From Kappaphycus alvarezii (taxonomy: Eukaryota; Rhodophyta; Florideophyceae; Gigartinales; Solieriaceae): a stretch of 64,000 nucleotides of DNA. Below, one piece after another: positions 53,559 through 64,000 of the stretch. Every line of letters begins with the position of its first letter. The first letter of the stretch is position 1. The translations under genes were made by a program, and so were the position numbers. Location: contig NADL03000548.1 of the NCBI GenBank assembly GCA_002205965.3, positions 406,989-470,988 on the forward strand, written 5' to 3'. The notes under the pieces were generated by a model. That model worked only from the letters and a program-made list of their open reading frames with translations. It was not told the origin of the DNA and searched no databases.

Positions 53559-54506
53559 ATCGCCCCGAAATTCCTTCAAGGCCGAAATTTTCATGGGATC
53601 TTCGCACGGCTCCTTGGACGGATGGTAAGGGACCTCAAGAAAAATATTTTGATGCTGTTCAAAAATGGAAATCTGTTCATGGTTTATTACTAGCATCAAA
53701 TTCTAATAAGGTTCCTAAGGCAGTACAAGGTCTTGTCTTACAATCAAAATTATTTGGACGAGCTCTTGATATTTGTAAGAAAATTCCAGACACAGAAATT
53801 CAGTCTGAAAATGGTGCATTAGCGATTGCTATCGCTATTCATAAGGTGGATCCTCTATCATCTATATCAGATACATTTCAATAATTCTTAGATCTATTAC
53901 ACACTACTCGTGTTGATAATGAGTCTTTCAAAAATTTTGAATCACGGTTTGATGCTCAAATTGCCCGACTTCATTCATCTACTGGTACTTCGAAATTACC
54001 TGAAGCACTGGTATCATTTTTTCTCCTGGCTAATTCCAAAATTGATTCAAACCAGTGAATATCTATTTTGGCTCCTGCTTCTCCGAAGCATGAAGAAGCC
54101 GATTTGTAAAAAGGAAAAATCCTAGAATTAATCAAATATTCAGAAATATCATCTATTACTCGTGCATATGATAAACCAGAAAATACAAATCAAATATATG
54201 GAAATGCTCATAAAATATATCTCTTCAAGTCAATCAAATATTTCATACGGAGAAAAGAAAAATTTCAAGAAAAATAATAAGCAAAGATTATCTCCTGAAG
54301 ACTTTGCTGCCCTCAAGGCAAAATCAACTTGTGACCGATGTGGAGAAATTGGCCATTGGGCCTATGGAAAAGATAAATGCAAGAGTGCTAAAAACTATCA
54401 TAAAGGTTCATCATCTAGAATGGGAAATGCAGAAAATATCAAAGACAAAAATGATTCTGGTTCTGTAACATTTCATATGGTAAAAACGGTGCTTGATTCT
54501 CCGTAA
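53549..54506 (+). pseudogene. copia-3 gag
   Basis: Opens MGPDRPEIPSRPKFSW, then KYFDAVQKWKSVHGLLL and LVLQSKLFGRALDICKKI, typical of the capsid start in this branch. A stop at 53882 interrupts it. Other frames continue to a zinc knuckle, CDRCGEIGHWAYGKDKC (about 54330-54385), with one extra-long last spacing (CX2CX4HX7C). Confidence 0.7.
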
Positions 54507-56050
54507 AATGAGTTTTACCCAGTTCCGTTACTTGATGATCGAGCACCGTATAGTAGAATGAGGATTGTTGAATTAAGAGTACTTTCGAAACTTATTTTAC
54601 CGGAATAGAGGGGAATTCTGGATGAAATTCCTGAATGTATCCAGGACACGCCCTTCTGGCAATACGGAAATGGCGACCACTCAAGCGAAAAAAGAAAAAT
54701 GATCAGTTCAATATTTTTATCAGCTATTTCAGACAATGGAAATCAGGTTAAAATAAGGCATCCAATAATCAGTGGATCATCTCAATGGGTTATTGGAAGA
54801 AATATCACAAGAAAATCAAATATTAGTCATATGACGGACAATCGAATCGAGTTCTAATCCGCAAATAATTCAATCGATTCTATAACATTAGTGGATCATG
54901 GTCATCATTGTTATGTACCAGGAAATATATTTATACAATCATCCGAACCTATTGAAAACTCATTTCTATCAGCAATTTGTTCCAACAATATCAATACATC
55001 AAAAAATATATCCTGGGCTGAAAAGAAGAAAATAATTAAAAAGGTTCACAAACATGTATGCGGTCACTCTAATTATGATGATATAAAACTATTGTTACAA
55101 AGAAATTTTATATGGGACGATGAATGCAAAAAATATTTATCAAGCATATAATTGACTCCTGCAAATTTTGCGATGTCACAAAAAAACCATCTCATCCTCG
55201 TGCAGTATCTTTAAGCTCTGTATCTCGCGGATATAATGAATTGGTTTGTGTGGATCATTTCTTTGTAGAAAACTTGGATATATTTCCTATTATGGACTCA
55301 GTGACCAGATATTCAACTGGTTCAATTGTGCCCTCCTTAAATATGGAAAATTGCATTAATTGTATTGAGACTCTATGGTTAACACCATTTTGGAACCCTA
55401 ACAATTTAATGGGAGATCAGGCGTTTGACAATGATATTTTCAGAAGCTATCTTGAGGAAAGAGGAATTTCATTTTGTCCTATTGGTTCCCGCCACCACAA
55501 CAAAAATTCCATTGAGTCGAAACATAAAATATTGAGCGACATTTATATCCTTTTAAAAATATCCGATTCTTCTGCAAGTAATACGGTTCGTATTTCTCGA
55601 ATGTTTCAAACGTCAAATGATTTATATGGAAATGATGTTGTTTCTTCATACGAGCTTGCCACTGGTCACACTCGACTCATCGATAATTATGGTCCTCGAA
55701 GTCTACCAAATGATTTAAGAGAAGCTCATAATGAGCTAATAGCCAAGAGGAAATTAAATCTTATTCTAAAATCAAAGTCTGTGACCGATATTCCAATTAA
55801 TGTTGGCGATATTGCGGAAATTTTTATTCATCTATCAAATCAGAAAAGAGGATCTTGGTCATCGCCCAAACCAGTATTGAAATTCGACAGAAAATCTCTT
55901 ACAGTCACAGTATCTGGATCCAATGGAAAATTTATACATGCGGCAATTGAAGATGTCCGATATTCCGTTTCATCCAATGAACTAGCATACCAAATTCAAA
56001 AGGCAAATGATTTATTGAATCAGCCTATTGGATATTCTGTGGAAGATATT
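54507..56050 (+). pseudogene. copia-3 protease region and integrase
   Basis: The protease zone (54507-54880) is too decayed to show DSG. Integrase: HKHVCGHSNYDDIKLLL, with the zinc Cys pair CKFC in the next frame (about 55155), then VCVDHFF (first Asp, 55250), GDQAFDNDIF (second Asp, 55415), RHHNKNSIESKHKI (Glu, 55510) and SNDLYGNDVVSSYELATGH. The frame 55124-56701 is open for 525 residues and includes an acidic linker after integrase. Confidence 0.75.
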
Positions 56051-57484
56051 TCTGATGAAACAAATGTTACCGAAGTGAAGAATGTGGGCGAAAACAATTT
56101 TGACGATCATTCTGATGATGGTAATTTTAACCCAAATATGAATACTGATGTCGAAAAATGTAATGAATCAGAAAGTGATGTAAATTTATCAGAATCTAAA
56201 AACATATTATCTCTGGAACATGTTCCGATTGAATCTGAACTTAGTTCCCTACACCATGAAAATTTAATTCGTATTCATATTGATGAAAACGATGGAATTG
56301 ATGCGCATGAAATTGAGTTGTTACCTGGAACGGAATTGAAATCATCTGAACAAAAAGATCTGAGTTTTTATCATAAAAGGTTTGGATCTAAAGAAATTTT
56401 ACTTCATCAAGCATCTGGACTTCCATCTCATATTATTTCAAATGCGTACAATACGGAAGAAAATAATTTTCTCACTACCTGTTTAAAAATTCATGTTTCA
56501 AAAATTCCTCCCGACTCGAATGTAATATCCAGTCACGTTTTATACAAAATAAAAATTTTGGATGATGGAAAATATTATTGCAAGGTTCGAATTGCTCCGC
56601 ATGGAAATGAGGACAAGGAGAAAAACAATTTGAGAACTGATTCGGAATCTTGTTCTCCGATGGCATTTAGAATTCTCTTATCAATTGCTACAATTTTTTA
56701 ATGGAATTTATCAAAGGTTGATGTAAAGTCTGCATTTTTACAATCTGGATCAGCATTAAGAGATGTTTATGTGAGACCTCCTCTGGAATGTTCTGAAAAA
56801 TCCTTCCATTAATTATTACTGTCTGCTTCTTATGGGTTAGTCAACGCGATTGCAAAATGGCAAATACACTCTGATAATACTTTCTTTGACCTCGGATTGA
56901 AATCAGTCGTTTATATACCCCAATTATTTTTCATGAGTTTAAAAGGATCATTAATTCTGCTTGTTGTTAAATTGGTCGATGATATACTTATTACTGGACA
57001 AAAAAATTAAGAAGCAATTTATCCAAGATCTTGGGAGGGTATATAAGCTTGGTACAATAGTACACAGTCCTGGATCTTTTAATTTCAATGGAGTTAAAAT
57101 CATGCAGTTTGATGACTATAAAATTAATGTCTCAGCTGATGAAAAGCTAAATGGACTGGAACCCCATTCAATATCAAGAAATCTTCGAAAACAACCTGAT
57201 GAAGAAATGAACTCATTTGAAAACTTCGCTTTTAATTCTTTAAATGGTTCAATTGTCTATTTGAGTATGGTTGCATCTCCAGTTTCTGCTTTTACAGCAA
57301 GTTATTTACAACTGAAAAGGTCAAATCAATTGGTTCGTGATTTATCTATTCAATCTTCTATGCTTCAGAATTTAAAATCTTCTGGTTCTACAAGCACGTA
57401 TCGGCGCCCGCAAGTTTCTGGAAATTTCAATTTATCAGTTTTTGCTTTTTCTGATGCAGAAAAACCAGTCGGACCGACAAATGC
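56051..57484 (+). pseudogene. copia-3 reverse transcriptase and truncated RNase H
   Basis: RT: KVRIAPHGNEDKEKNNLRTD, SPMAFRILLSIAT, then after a stop at 56699 WNLSKVDVKSAFLQSG, ASYGLVNA and LVKLVDDILITGQ (56960-57000; VDD in place of YVDD). The thumb and connection are followed by the first RNase H motif FAFSDA (57440-57460), after which the sequence is lost. Confidence 0.72.
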
Positions 57485-57941
57485 GCCCCAGGTCTTCTAT
57501 TGAACGAAACCTTGTACGATGAATAGTGTTCAGTGTGCGTCAACTCTCAATGTTCATTTCTTGGTGGTCTTTTGCCAGTCCACTGGTAACTCATTTCTGA
57601 TCTAGATTGGCTGGCCCGTGGGCAAAAGAATCGACGTTAACAGGTTTCACTGTTGCTGCGCGAGAGCATTGTCAAAACATACGTCGCCATTTTCGCGCAC
57701 ATACGTAAAGACGAAGATAGGGCCGCTCATACGATCTGGCCCTGTCGGATAGGGTTAATCAAAGTTTACTTTCAATCGCCCTAAGCGACAAGATTTCTAA
57801 AGACTGGATTTAGGTCAGAGGAAAAAGGTTGTTATGATGTTCCGTACAAAAATGCAGTCGCAGTTACATTGAATGGCCCTCATACCAATTTAGGAATGGG
57901 ACAACGAGTACTGGTCAAAGGAATTCCATATCCCTAATCGG

Positions 57942-59773
57942 TTATTTGCTTCCCTTTGCAGGTTCGAGAAAGGCGCAACCTGCTGTCAGAAATTCATCGA
58001 TTAAGGTATCTATCCTGGAAATGGCGCCCTTGGGTGCGTGACGTATTGCCTTCAACACTGCAACCTGTTGTACAATTGCCATGAGCTTGACGAATTGTTT
58101 TTTTGTACTTCTTCGACATAGCATACCGTGCGATTTCCACAAATGCAAAGGTTATAGCTGGTATGATTGCTCTCCGACCCCTGCTGGTGATTCTTGCTAA
58201 CCATGTCCATCCGAGATCCAACGAAAATGGGTTTAACTCATTTGACACCGTTTGCTGTAAACCCGAGCACGTTGTCTGTATAAATTGCAGCCGCGAAGAG
58301 GCTAACACACCCGCAACATCTTTCCATGTAGCCCTCTGGTGCCTCCCCATCTTTGTACCCAATTCGTAATCTGAAATCCTCCGCAGCTTCGCCCTTGTCC
58401 TGTATTGGATATGCCGGGATGACATAGACGCAGTGCTACAAAATGCCCCGAGAAAAGTATCCCGCATCCGAGAAGGGTCTTGGAAACCAGCGGCGACCCC
58501 AACGATGACAGCGCCTACAGCAAACGCAGCTGTACGATTTAGGGTCACGCTGCCATCCGACTCGCTCACCAGCCTCTGGGCAATTTCCTTCATTGCAAAC
58601 GCCTCCCCATAGGAGCCGCCGCCTGATAGAGCATTGCGAAGTACCTTGCAAAGATTCTGAAGCTTCACCGACACCCTCTTGACAGTGGCGAAAATTTGAT
58701 TAACCATAAGATTAGTCTGCTTTTTCACTTCCAGTCTGGGTTTCCTCAATGATGGATCACGACGAAAGGGATCCGCTTCGTCGCACAACCTGTCCCCCTC
58801 CTGTATGATGTGGGAGACATCTGCTGGGGCCTCCTGAATTTCTAGAATCTTATCACCACTAGGCGGATTGCCTCTTGCAATGGGCGGTCGCTCCAACCCG
58901 CTCGGATCACTTCGGGGACCTAACTTTGGCTTTTCGGCATCAGGCTTGGGCCGTTCTTCATTAGACTTGGCCGTAGTGTCAATACTTTTTTGTTTGGTGG
59001 CACTAGAGGCCTCGTTGCTGGTGAGAACATTACTGGGCGGGTAGGAGCATGCACCGGGTGTGTGGAAATCTTTTACAAGAAACGAAAGACACTAAAGCAA
59101 GGGTTAGGGGGAAGACCAATAATTACTACTCAGGCACGCGGCGGGTATTGACCTGGCGGGCCTGCATCCCATGAAGGCAAAACGAAAAGCGTCGGGTAAC
59201 GGCTTATGGGAGCTGTTTCAAGCTGCAATGGGTTTGACTTGGGGCGGTTAAGGGCCTCAGCCTCTTTCTTTGCTTGGGCAAGTCTTTCAAGTTTCCTCTT
59301 CGCTTCAGCGGCACGCAAGCACTTGGATTTTGCGTCGGCTTCTCTTCTCTCCAGGGTTCGCTGGTGCAAAAACTCTGGCACTTTGTTCTCTCTCTCTCCT
59401 CCTCCAATTTTGCCAATCTGAGTTGTTTCGCCGTTTCCTCTTCACGTTCACGACGCTCGAGATCCAGAACGTAACGCTTCCTCAATTCGCGGACCTGACG
59501 ACGCTTGGCAAGAAAGGAAGGGGATGATGCTACTTTTCCAAATGGAGAGGATTTATCTGTTGGCTGTGGTAGGAACCGCTCGAAGGAAGCGGCGGATCGA
59601 GCAGAAACCGCTTTGGAGTGAGCGTTGTTGGTTTGCGAAATGAGATTAGCGGCACGAGCTGAAATTCGAGAACCATGCTCGACCCAGAGTTGGATGATGC
59701 GATCCCCGTTCTGGCAGTGACCCGTTGGCTTGCAAGTTGTGGTTGACGAGTGGGGGAGGTTGAAAGGACTCAT
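57942..59773 (-). CDS. GLE1: mRNA export factor GLE1-like, copy B
   Basis: From ATG 59773 (MSPFNLPHSSTTT). The layout is an N-terminal low-complexity part, a charged coiled coil (59520-59260), a probable short intron near 59090, then the GLE1 domain: KKQTNLMVNQIFATVKRV, TAAFAVGAVIVGVAAGF, RMRDTFLGAF, LDLGWTWLARI, IIPAITFAFVEIARYAM, and in another frame KKQFVKLMAIVQQVAVLKAI to DEFLTAGCAFLEPAKGSK. Known GLE1 has the same WRWLAR, FLEVAGxALxKRY and QFxKLL series. It acts with inositol hexakisphosphate to activate Dbp5 on the cytoplasmic side of nuclear pores. Frame changes lie at the GA run (about 59395), the intron edge and an A7 run (about 58100). Sequencing error or true decay cannot be separated here. 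Confidence 0.68.
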
Positions 59774-60454
59774 TGCTACTACTAGTACGCGTTCAAATTC
59801 CCTTCCCGTAACACTATTTAAAACTGGTTTGTAAGTGTAGGGTTGAACCAAACTACAACAAGAGCAGACCTTAAATAGTCTCCAAGCAGAGCAACTAGAC
59901 TACAATTCGAAGCTAGGATATGCAGTGGTGCAGACAGCGGAAAATAGGTAAATTCTAACAAGTTCGAATTGCATTAACTCCAAGTTACTCACAATGCAGT
60001 AACCAGAGTAGCAATTTGAGTGGAGATCAATAATTCCAATAATTCGTTCAGACGGACAGTGGCGGATAAGACGGACAGTGGCGGATAAGACAGATCGTGG
60101 CAGCCTTTTCACAACTGGACCACAAAATGCGGTGATTGCCCTCAGCTACTGGTTGTAGCTTGGCGTTCACATTAGTTCGACCAGCTACTGTTTAGTAACT
60201 GGAAATGATCGAATATATCTTCCAAGAGCAAAACGCCCAAACTGTCCCCCGCTTTGTACATATTGCAGATCCTGCCACGCGATTTGAATGCAAGTTCATA
60301 GGACTCCCAACCTTCAAACCACTCGCAGTAAACCAACCCCATTTACCAGGAAAATTAAGTAAACCACCCCTGTGATCCTATTTTCCCCATTTACAAATCG
60401 AGGAAGCCAAAGGTATTTTCAATTCAATTATATTTGCTTGGTACAGTACCAACA
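59774..60454. promoter_or_regulatory. Divergent intergenic region between GLE1 and the cycloisomerase fragment
   Basis: Contains the GLE1 TATA-like box (59877-59870, minus), two GACGGACAGTGGCGGATAA repeats (60051-60090), a SINE-like tail (60213-60253) and a palindrome around TTGGTACAGTACCAA (60437-60451). Its right half is the block dispersed elsewhere in the window. Confidence 0.55.
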
Positions 60455-61115
60455 CGTTCTCATTCACGATACAGACTGCCGCATTTGCAATGTCGTGACT
60501 GCCCTCTTCGAGGCCCTCTCCATTCAACATTTCCCTCTTTACACCTACACCAACCGCGAATCTCTTCTGCTCATCGGCTCCGTCGTTCACGCTCTATACC
60601 TCATAGTCGGTTTCCCCATCTTTGTCGCTCTCGACGAGGATTATTCCCGCACCGTCGCCGGTCGAGGTAACCGCGTTTCCTGCAAGTATGCTCTCACCAC
60701 CCCATTTGCAGCCACTGCGATCGTCACTCTGTTGCTTCCCCATTACTGTGTCGGTATACCCTTTTTGAGTCGGATGTGGTTGTCTGGAAAACCATGGGAT
60801 AGATCGGATATAGCTTCCAAGCGGAAAACACCCAAACCTTTCCCTCTGTTGCTTAATCTCTGGCGTTTGTTGCTAGGATCTATCTACGAGCTAGCCGTCG
60901 AAGAGGTCTTTCCGCTGCCCTTTATCTACCAGAACAAGGAATGTGAGGCACCGACCCAACTGCCTATCGATCAGCCCGTTGGGAGCGTATGCGAGCGGTT
61001 AACTACCGAATGTGCTGGCAAGGCATCCTCTTGGATTCAGCAGAGGTGGACATCATTTTCGAGCATGCTGTCTAAGTCGGCCAAAGATGTCACCGCTAAT
61101 TTGGCCTTGGGATAA
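60455..61115 (+). pseudogene. Cycloeucalenol cycloisomerase-like C-terminal fragment, copy B
   Basis: ALFEALSIQHFPLYTYTNRE, ALYLIVGFPIFVALDE, FAATAIVTLLL and NLWRLLLG align in order with the C-terminal half of plant and protist cycloeucalenol cycloisomerase (LETLAISNFPYY, FYAIYFIVSFPMFFRMDE, LGAAMLVTIILDLWRLFLG). That membrane enzyme opens the cyclopropane ring of cycloeucalenol to give obtusifoliol in sterol synthesis. The N-terminal half is absent. A 106-bp SINE with 11-bp duplication adds 39 in-frame codons between TLLL and NLWR, inside a likely membrane segment. The C-terminal 60 residues are unassigned. Probably not functional. Confidence 0.6.
60738..60843 (+). mobile_element. 106-bp SINE-like insert in the cycloisomerase fragment
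   Basis: Flanked by CTCTGTTGCTT at 60727-60737 and 60844-60854. It starts CCCCATTACTGTGTCGG and ends GGAAAACACCCAAACCTTTCC. Longer relatives are at 21445-21320 and 24570-24450 (minus), so this copy is 5' truncated. Confidence 0.82.
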
Positions 61116-61138
61116 CGCAGGAATCCTTGAGTAAAGAA

Positions 61139-64000
61139 GCCCCAGGTCTTCTATTGAACGAAACCTTGTACGATGAATAGTGTTCAGTGTGCGTCAACTC
61201 TCAATGTTCATTTCTTGGTGGTCTTTTGCCAGTCCACTGGTAACTCATTTCTGATCTAGATTGGCTGGCCCGTGGGCAAAAGAATCGACGTTAACAGGTT
61301 TCACTGTTGCTGCGCGAGAGCATTGTCAAAACATACGTCGCCATTTTCGCGCACATACGTAAAGACGAAGATAGGGCCGCTCATACGATCTGGCCCTGTC
61401 GGATAGGGTTAATCAAAGTTTACTTTCAATCGCCCTAAGCGACAAGATTTCTAAAGACTGGATTTAGGTCAGAGGAAAAAGGTTGTTATGATGTTCCGTA
61501 CAAAAATGCAGTCGCAGTTACATTGAATGGCCCTCATACCAATTTAGGAATGGGACAACGAGTACTGGTCAAAGGAATTCCATATCCCTAATCGGTTATT
61601 TGCTTCCCTTTGCAGGTTCGAGAAAGGCGCAACCTGCTGTCAGAAATTCATCGATTAAGGTATCTATCCTGGAAATGGCGCCCTTGGGTGCGTGACGTAT
61701 TGCCTTCAACACTGCAACCTGTTGTACAATTGCCATGAGCTTGACGAATTGTTTTTTTGTACTTCTTCGACATAGCATACCGTGCGATTTCCACAAATGC
61801 AAAGGTTATAGCTGGTATGATTGCTCTCCGACCCCTGCTGGTGATTCTTGCTAACCATGTCCATCCGAGATCCAACGAAAATGGGTTTAACTCATTTGAC
61901 ACCGTTTGCTGTAAACCCGAGCACGTTGTCTGTATAAATTGCAGCCGCGAAGAGGCTAACACACCCGCAACATCTTTCCATGTAGCCCTCTGGTGCCTCC
62001 CCATCTTTGTACCCAATTCGTAATCTGAAATCCTCCGCAGCTTCGCCCTTGTCCTGTATTGGATATGCCGGGATGACATAGACGCAGTGCTACAAAATGC
62101 CCCGAGAAAAGTATCCCGCATCCGAGAAGGGTCTTGGAAACCAGCGGCGACCCCAACGATGACAGCGCCTACAGCAAACGCAGCTGTACGATTTAGGGTC
62201 ACGCTGCCATCCGACTCGCTCACCAGCCTCTGGGCAATTTCCTTCATTGCAAACGCCTCCCCATAGGAGCCGCCGCCTGATAGAGCATTGCGAAGTACCT
62301 TGCAAAGATTCTGAAGCTTCACCGACACCCTCTTGACAGTGGCGAAAATTTGATTAACCATAAGATTAGTCTGCTTTTTCACTTCCAGTCTGGGTTTCCT
62401 CAATGATGGATCACGACGAAAGGGATCCGCTTCGTCGCACAACCTGTCCCCCTCCTGTATGATGTGGGAGACATCTGCTGGGGCCTCCTGAATTTCTAGA
62501 ATCTTATCACCACTAGGCGGATTGCCTCTTGCAATGGGCGGTCGCTCCAACCCGCTCGGATCACTTCGGGGACCTAACTTTGGCTTTTCGGCATCAGGCT
62601 TGGGCCGTTCTTCATTAGACTTGGCCGTAGTGTCAATACTTTTTTGTTTGGTGGCACTAGAGGCCTCGTTGCTGGTGAGAACATTACTGGGCGGGTAGGA
62701 GCATGCACCGGGTGTGTGGAAATCTTTTACAAGAAACGAAAGACCTAAAGCAAGGGTTAGGGGGAAGACCAATAATTACTACTCAGGCACGCGGCGGGTA
62801 TTGACCTGGCGGGCCTGCATCCCATGAAGGCAAAACGAAAAGCGTCGGGTAACGGCTTATGGGAGCTGTTTCAAGCTGCAATGGGTTTGACTTGGGGCGG
62901 TTAAGGGCCTCAGCCTCTTTCTTTGCTTGGGCAAGTCTTTCAAGTTTCCTCTTCGCTTCAGCGGCACGCAAGCACTTGGATTTTGCGTCGGCTTCTCTTC
63001 TCTCCAGGGTTCGCTGGTGCAAAAACTCTGGCACTTTGTTCTCTCTCTCTCCTCCTCCAATTTTGCCAATCTGAGTTGTTTCGCCGTTTCCTCTTCACGT
63101 TCACGACGCTCGAGATCCAGAACGTAACGCTTCCTCAATTCGCGGACCTGACGACGCTTGGCAAGAAAGGAAGGGATGATGCTACTTTTCCAAATGGAGA
63201 GGATTTATCTGTTGGCTGTGGTAGGAACCGCTCGAAGGAAGCGGCGGATCGAGCAGAAACCGCTTTGGAGTGAGCGTTGTTGGTTTGCGAAATGAGATTA
63301 GCGGCACGAGCTGAAATTCGAGAACCATGCTCGACCCAGAGTTGGATGATGCGATCCCCGTTCTGGCAGTGACCCGTTGGCTTGCAAGTTGTGGTTGACG
63401 AGTGGGGAGGTTGAAAGGACTCATTGCTACTACTAGTACGCGTTCAAATTCCCTTCCCGTAACACTATTTAAAACTGGTTTGTAAGTGTAGGGTTGAACC
63501 AAACTACAACAAGAGCAGACCTTAAATAGTCTCCAAGCAGAGCAACTAGACTACAATTCGAAGCTAGGATATGCAGTGGTGCAGACAGCGGAAAATAGGT
63601 AAATTCTAACAAGTTCGAATTGCATTAACTCCAAGTTACTCACAATGCAGTAACCAGAGTAGCAATTTGAGTGGAGATCAATAATTCCAATAATTCGTTC
63701 AGACGGACAGTGGCGGATAAGACGGACAGTGGCGGATAAGACAGATCGTGGCAGCCTTTTCACAACTGGACCACAAAATGCGGTGATTGCCCTCAGCTAC
63801 TGGTTGTAGCTTGGCGTTCACATTAGTTCGACCAGCTACTGTTTAGTAACTGGAAATGATCGAATATATCTTCCAAGAGCAAAACGCCCAAACTGTCCCC
63901 CGCTTTGTACATATTGCAGATCCTGCCACGCGATTTGAATGCAAGTTCATAGGACTCCCAACCTTCAAACCACTCGCAGTAAACCAACCCCATTTACCAG
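61139..64000. repeat. Tandem unit C, cut by the window end
   Basis: Direct repeat of 57485-60346 with few differences, mostly one-base indels. The cycloisomerase part would lie beyond the window. Confidence 0.9.
61596..63424 (-). CDS. GLE1: mRNA export factor GLE1-like, copy C
   Basis: Same gene as 59773-57942. In this copy the intron-to-exon edge lacks one base (AG/GTCTTTCG), which makes splicing to the coiled-coil frame in phase and gives one open frame of 374 codons (62772-61648) across the GLE1 domain. One G fewer at 63175 and at 63406 shifts the N-terminal frame compared with copy B. The A7 run before QFVKL (about 61755) is shared with copy B. The start ATG is at 63424. Confidence 0.68.

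Larger units (their letters stand above)
52993..57484 (+). mobile_element. Ty1/copia retrotransposon 3 (copia-3, GalEa-like), 3' truncated
   Basis: Plus-strand element with 5' LTR, half-tRNA PBS, gag, protease, integrase, RT and part of RNase H. It stops abruptly at 57484 within RNase H (FAFSDAEKPVGP), where the 3,654-bp tandem unit begins. Integrase features (VCVDHFF, GDQAFDNDIF, RHHNKNSIESKH) resemble the GalEa branch known from crustaceans, corals and red algae. Stops and frameshifts make it defective. Its other LTR is probably the one at 25383-26046. Confidence 0.85.
57485..61138. repeat. Tandem unit B (3,654 bp) with GLE1 and the cycloisomerase fragment
   Basis: Starts GCCCCAGGTCTTCTATTG. 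The same sequence restarts at 61139. Contents: 457 bases without a gene, GLE1 (minus), divergent intergenic region, cycloisomerase fragment (plus). The left end cuts copia-3. Confidence 0.92.

Noticed and set aside
59206..59474. Plus-strand frames opposite GLE1
   Set aside because: They mirror the coiled-coil coding sequence and recur only because the gene is duplicated.
60051..60090. CRISPR-like or satellite array from the GACGGACAGTGGCGGATAA repeats
   Set aside because: Only two adjacent copies; a simple tandem duplication in a promoter region.

Overview
This is a eukaryotic nuclear window dominated by retrotransposons, with few host genes. No bacterial operons, Shine-Dalgarno-led genes, rRNA, tRNA or CRISPR were seen. 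Host-like genes have TATA boxes, and one probable short intron has a CTAAC branch site. Three host genes are recognisable: a putative lytic polysaccharide monooxygenase (LPMO), an mRNA-export factor GLE1, and a fragment resembling cycloeucalenol cycloisomerase. The last hints at cycloartenol-based sterol synthesis, which suits an alga, an amoeboid protist or a stramenopile better than a typical fungus. The lineage cannot be fixed from sequence alone.

Layout. 1-2.85 kb: remnants of a LINE and a Ty3/gypsy element, both minus strand. 2.857-15.643 kb: Ty1/copia element 1 (minus, TSD CAAAT) carrying a nested Ty1/copia element 2 (6.156-12.469 kb, minus, TSD TTGCC) and a 5'-truncated LINE. 15.65-18.37 kb: no recognised gene. 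18.368-25.38 kb: two full and one partial direct repeat of about 3.13 kb, each full unit with an LPMO gene. 25.383-26.046 kb: LTR of copia element 3. 26.05-28.78 kb: cycloisomerase fragment and GLE1 copy A. 28.8-31.34 kb: LINE ends plus a 1.36-kb solo LTR (family D). 31.4-36.5 kb: mostly unrecognised, with a PIF/Harbinger-like transposase relic. 36.505-37.873 kb: second solo LTR-D in the opposite orientation. 39.992-45.858 kb: a young Ty3/gypsy chromovirus with LTRs differing at two positions by eye. 45.9-52.7 kb: LINE ends, a tyrosine-recombinase-like relic and a transposase relic. 52.993-57.484 kb: Ty1/copia element 3 (GalEa-like), lacking its 3' end. 57.485-64 kb: tandem 3,654-bp units, each with GLE1 (minus); the cycloisomerase fragment (plus) lies in the complete unit.

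The main inferences are as follows. (1) All three copia families have primer-binding sites matching the anticodon arm of initiator tRNA-Met, so half-tRNA priming. (2) Several LINE ends and very short SINE-like inserts share one 3' tail and have 7-12 bp target duplications; one insert adds 39 in-frame codons to the cycloisomerase fragment. (3) The 5' and 3' flanks of copia 3 are two halves of one broken LPMO repeat unit about 27 kb apart and in opposite orientation. Together with the flipped GLE1 copy A, this suggests an inversion of about 31 kb. (4) LTR-D carries a gene in its U3 region encoding an acidic protein with a SUMO-interaction-like motif. Many disabling indels sit in homopolymers, so some apparent pseudogenes may be sequencing errors.
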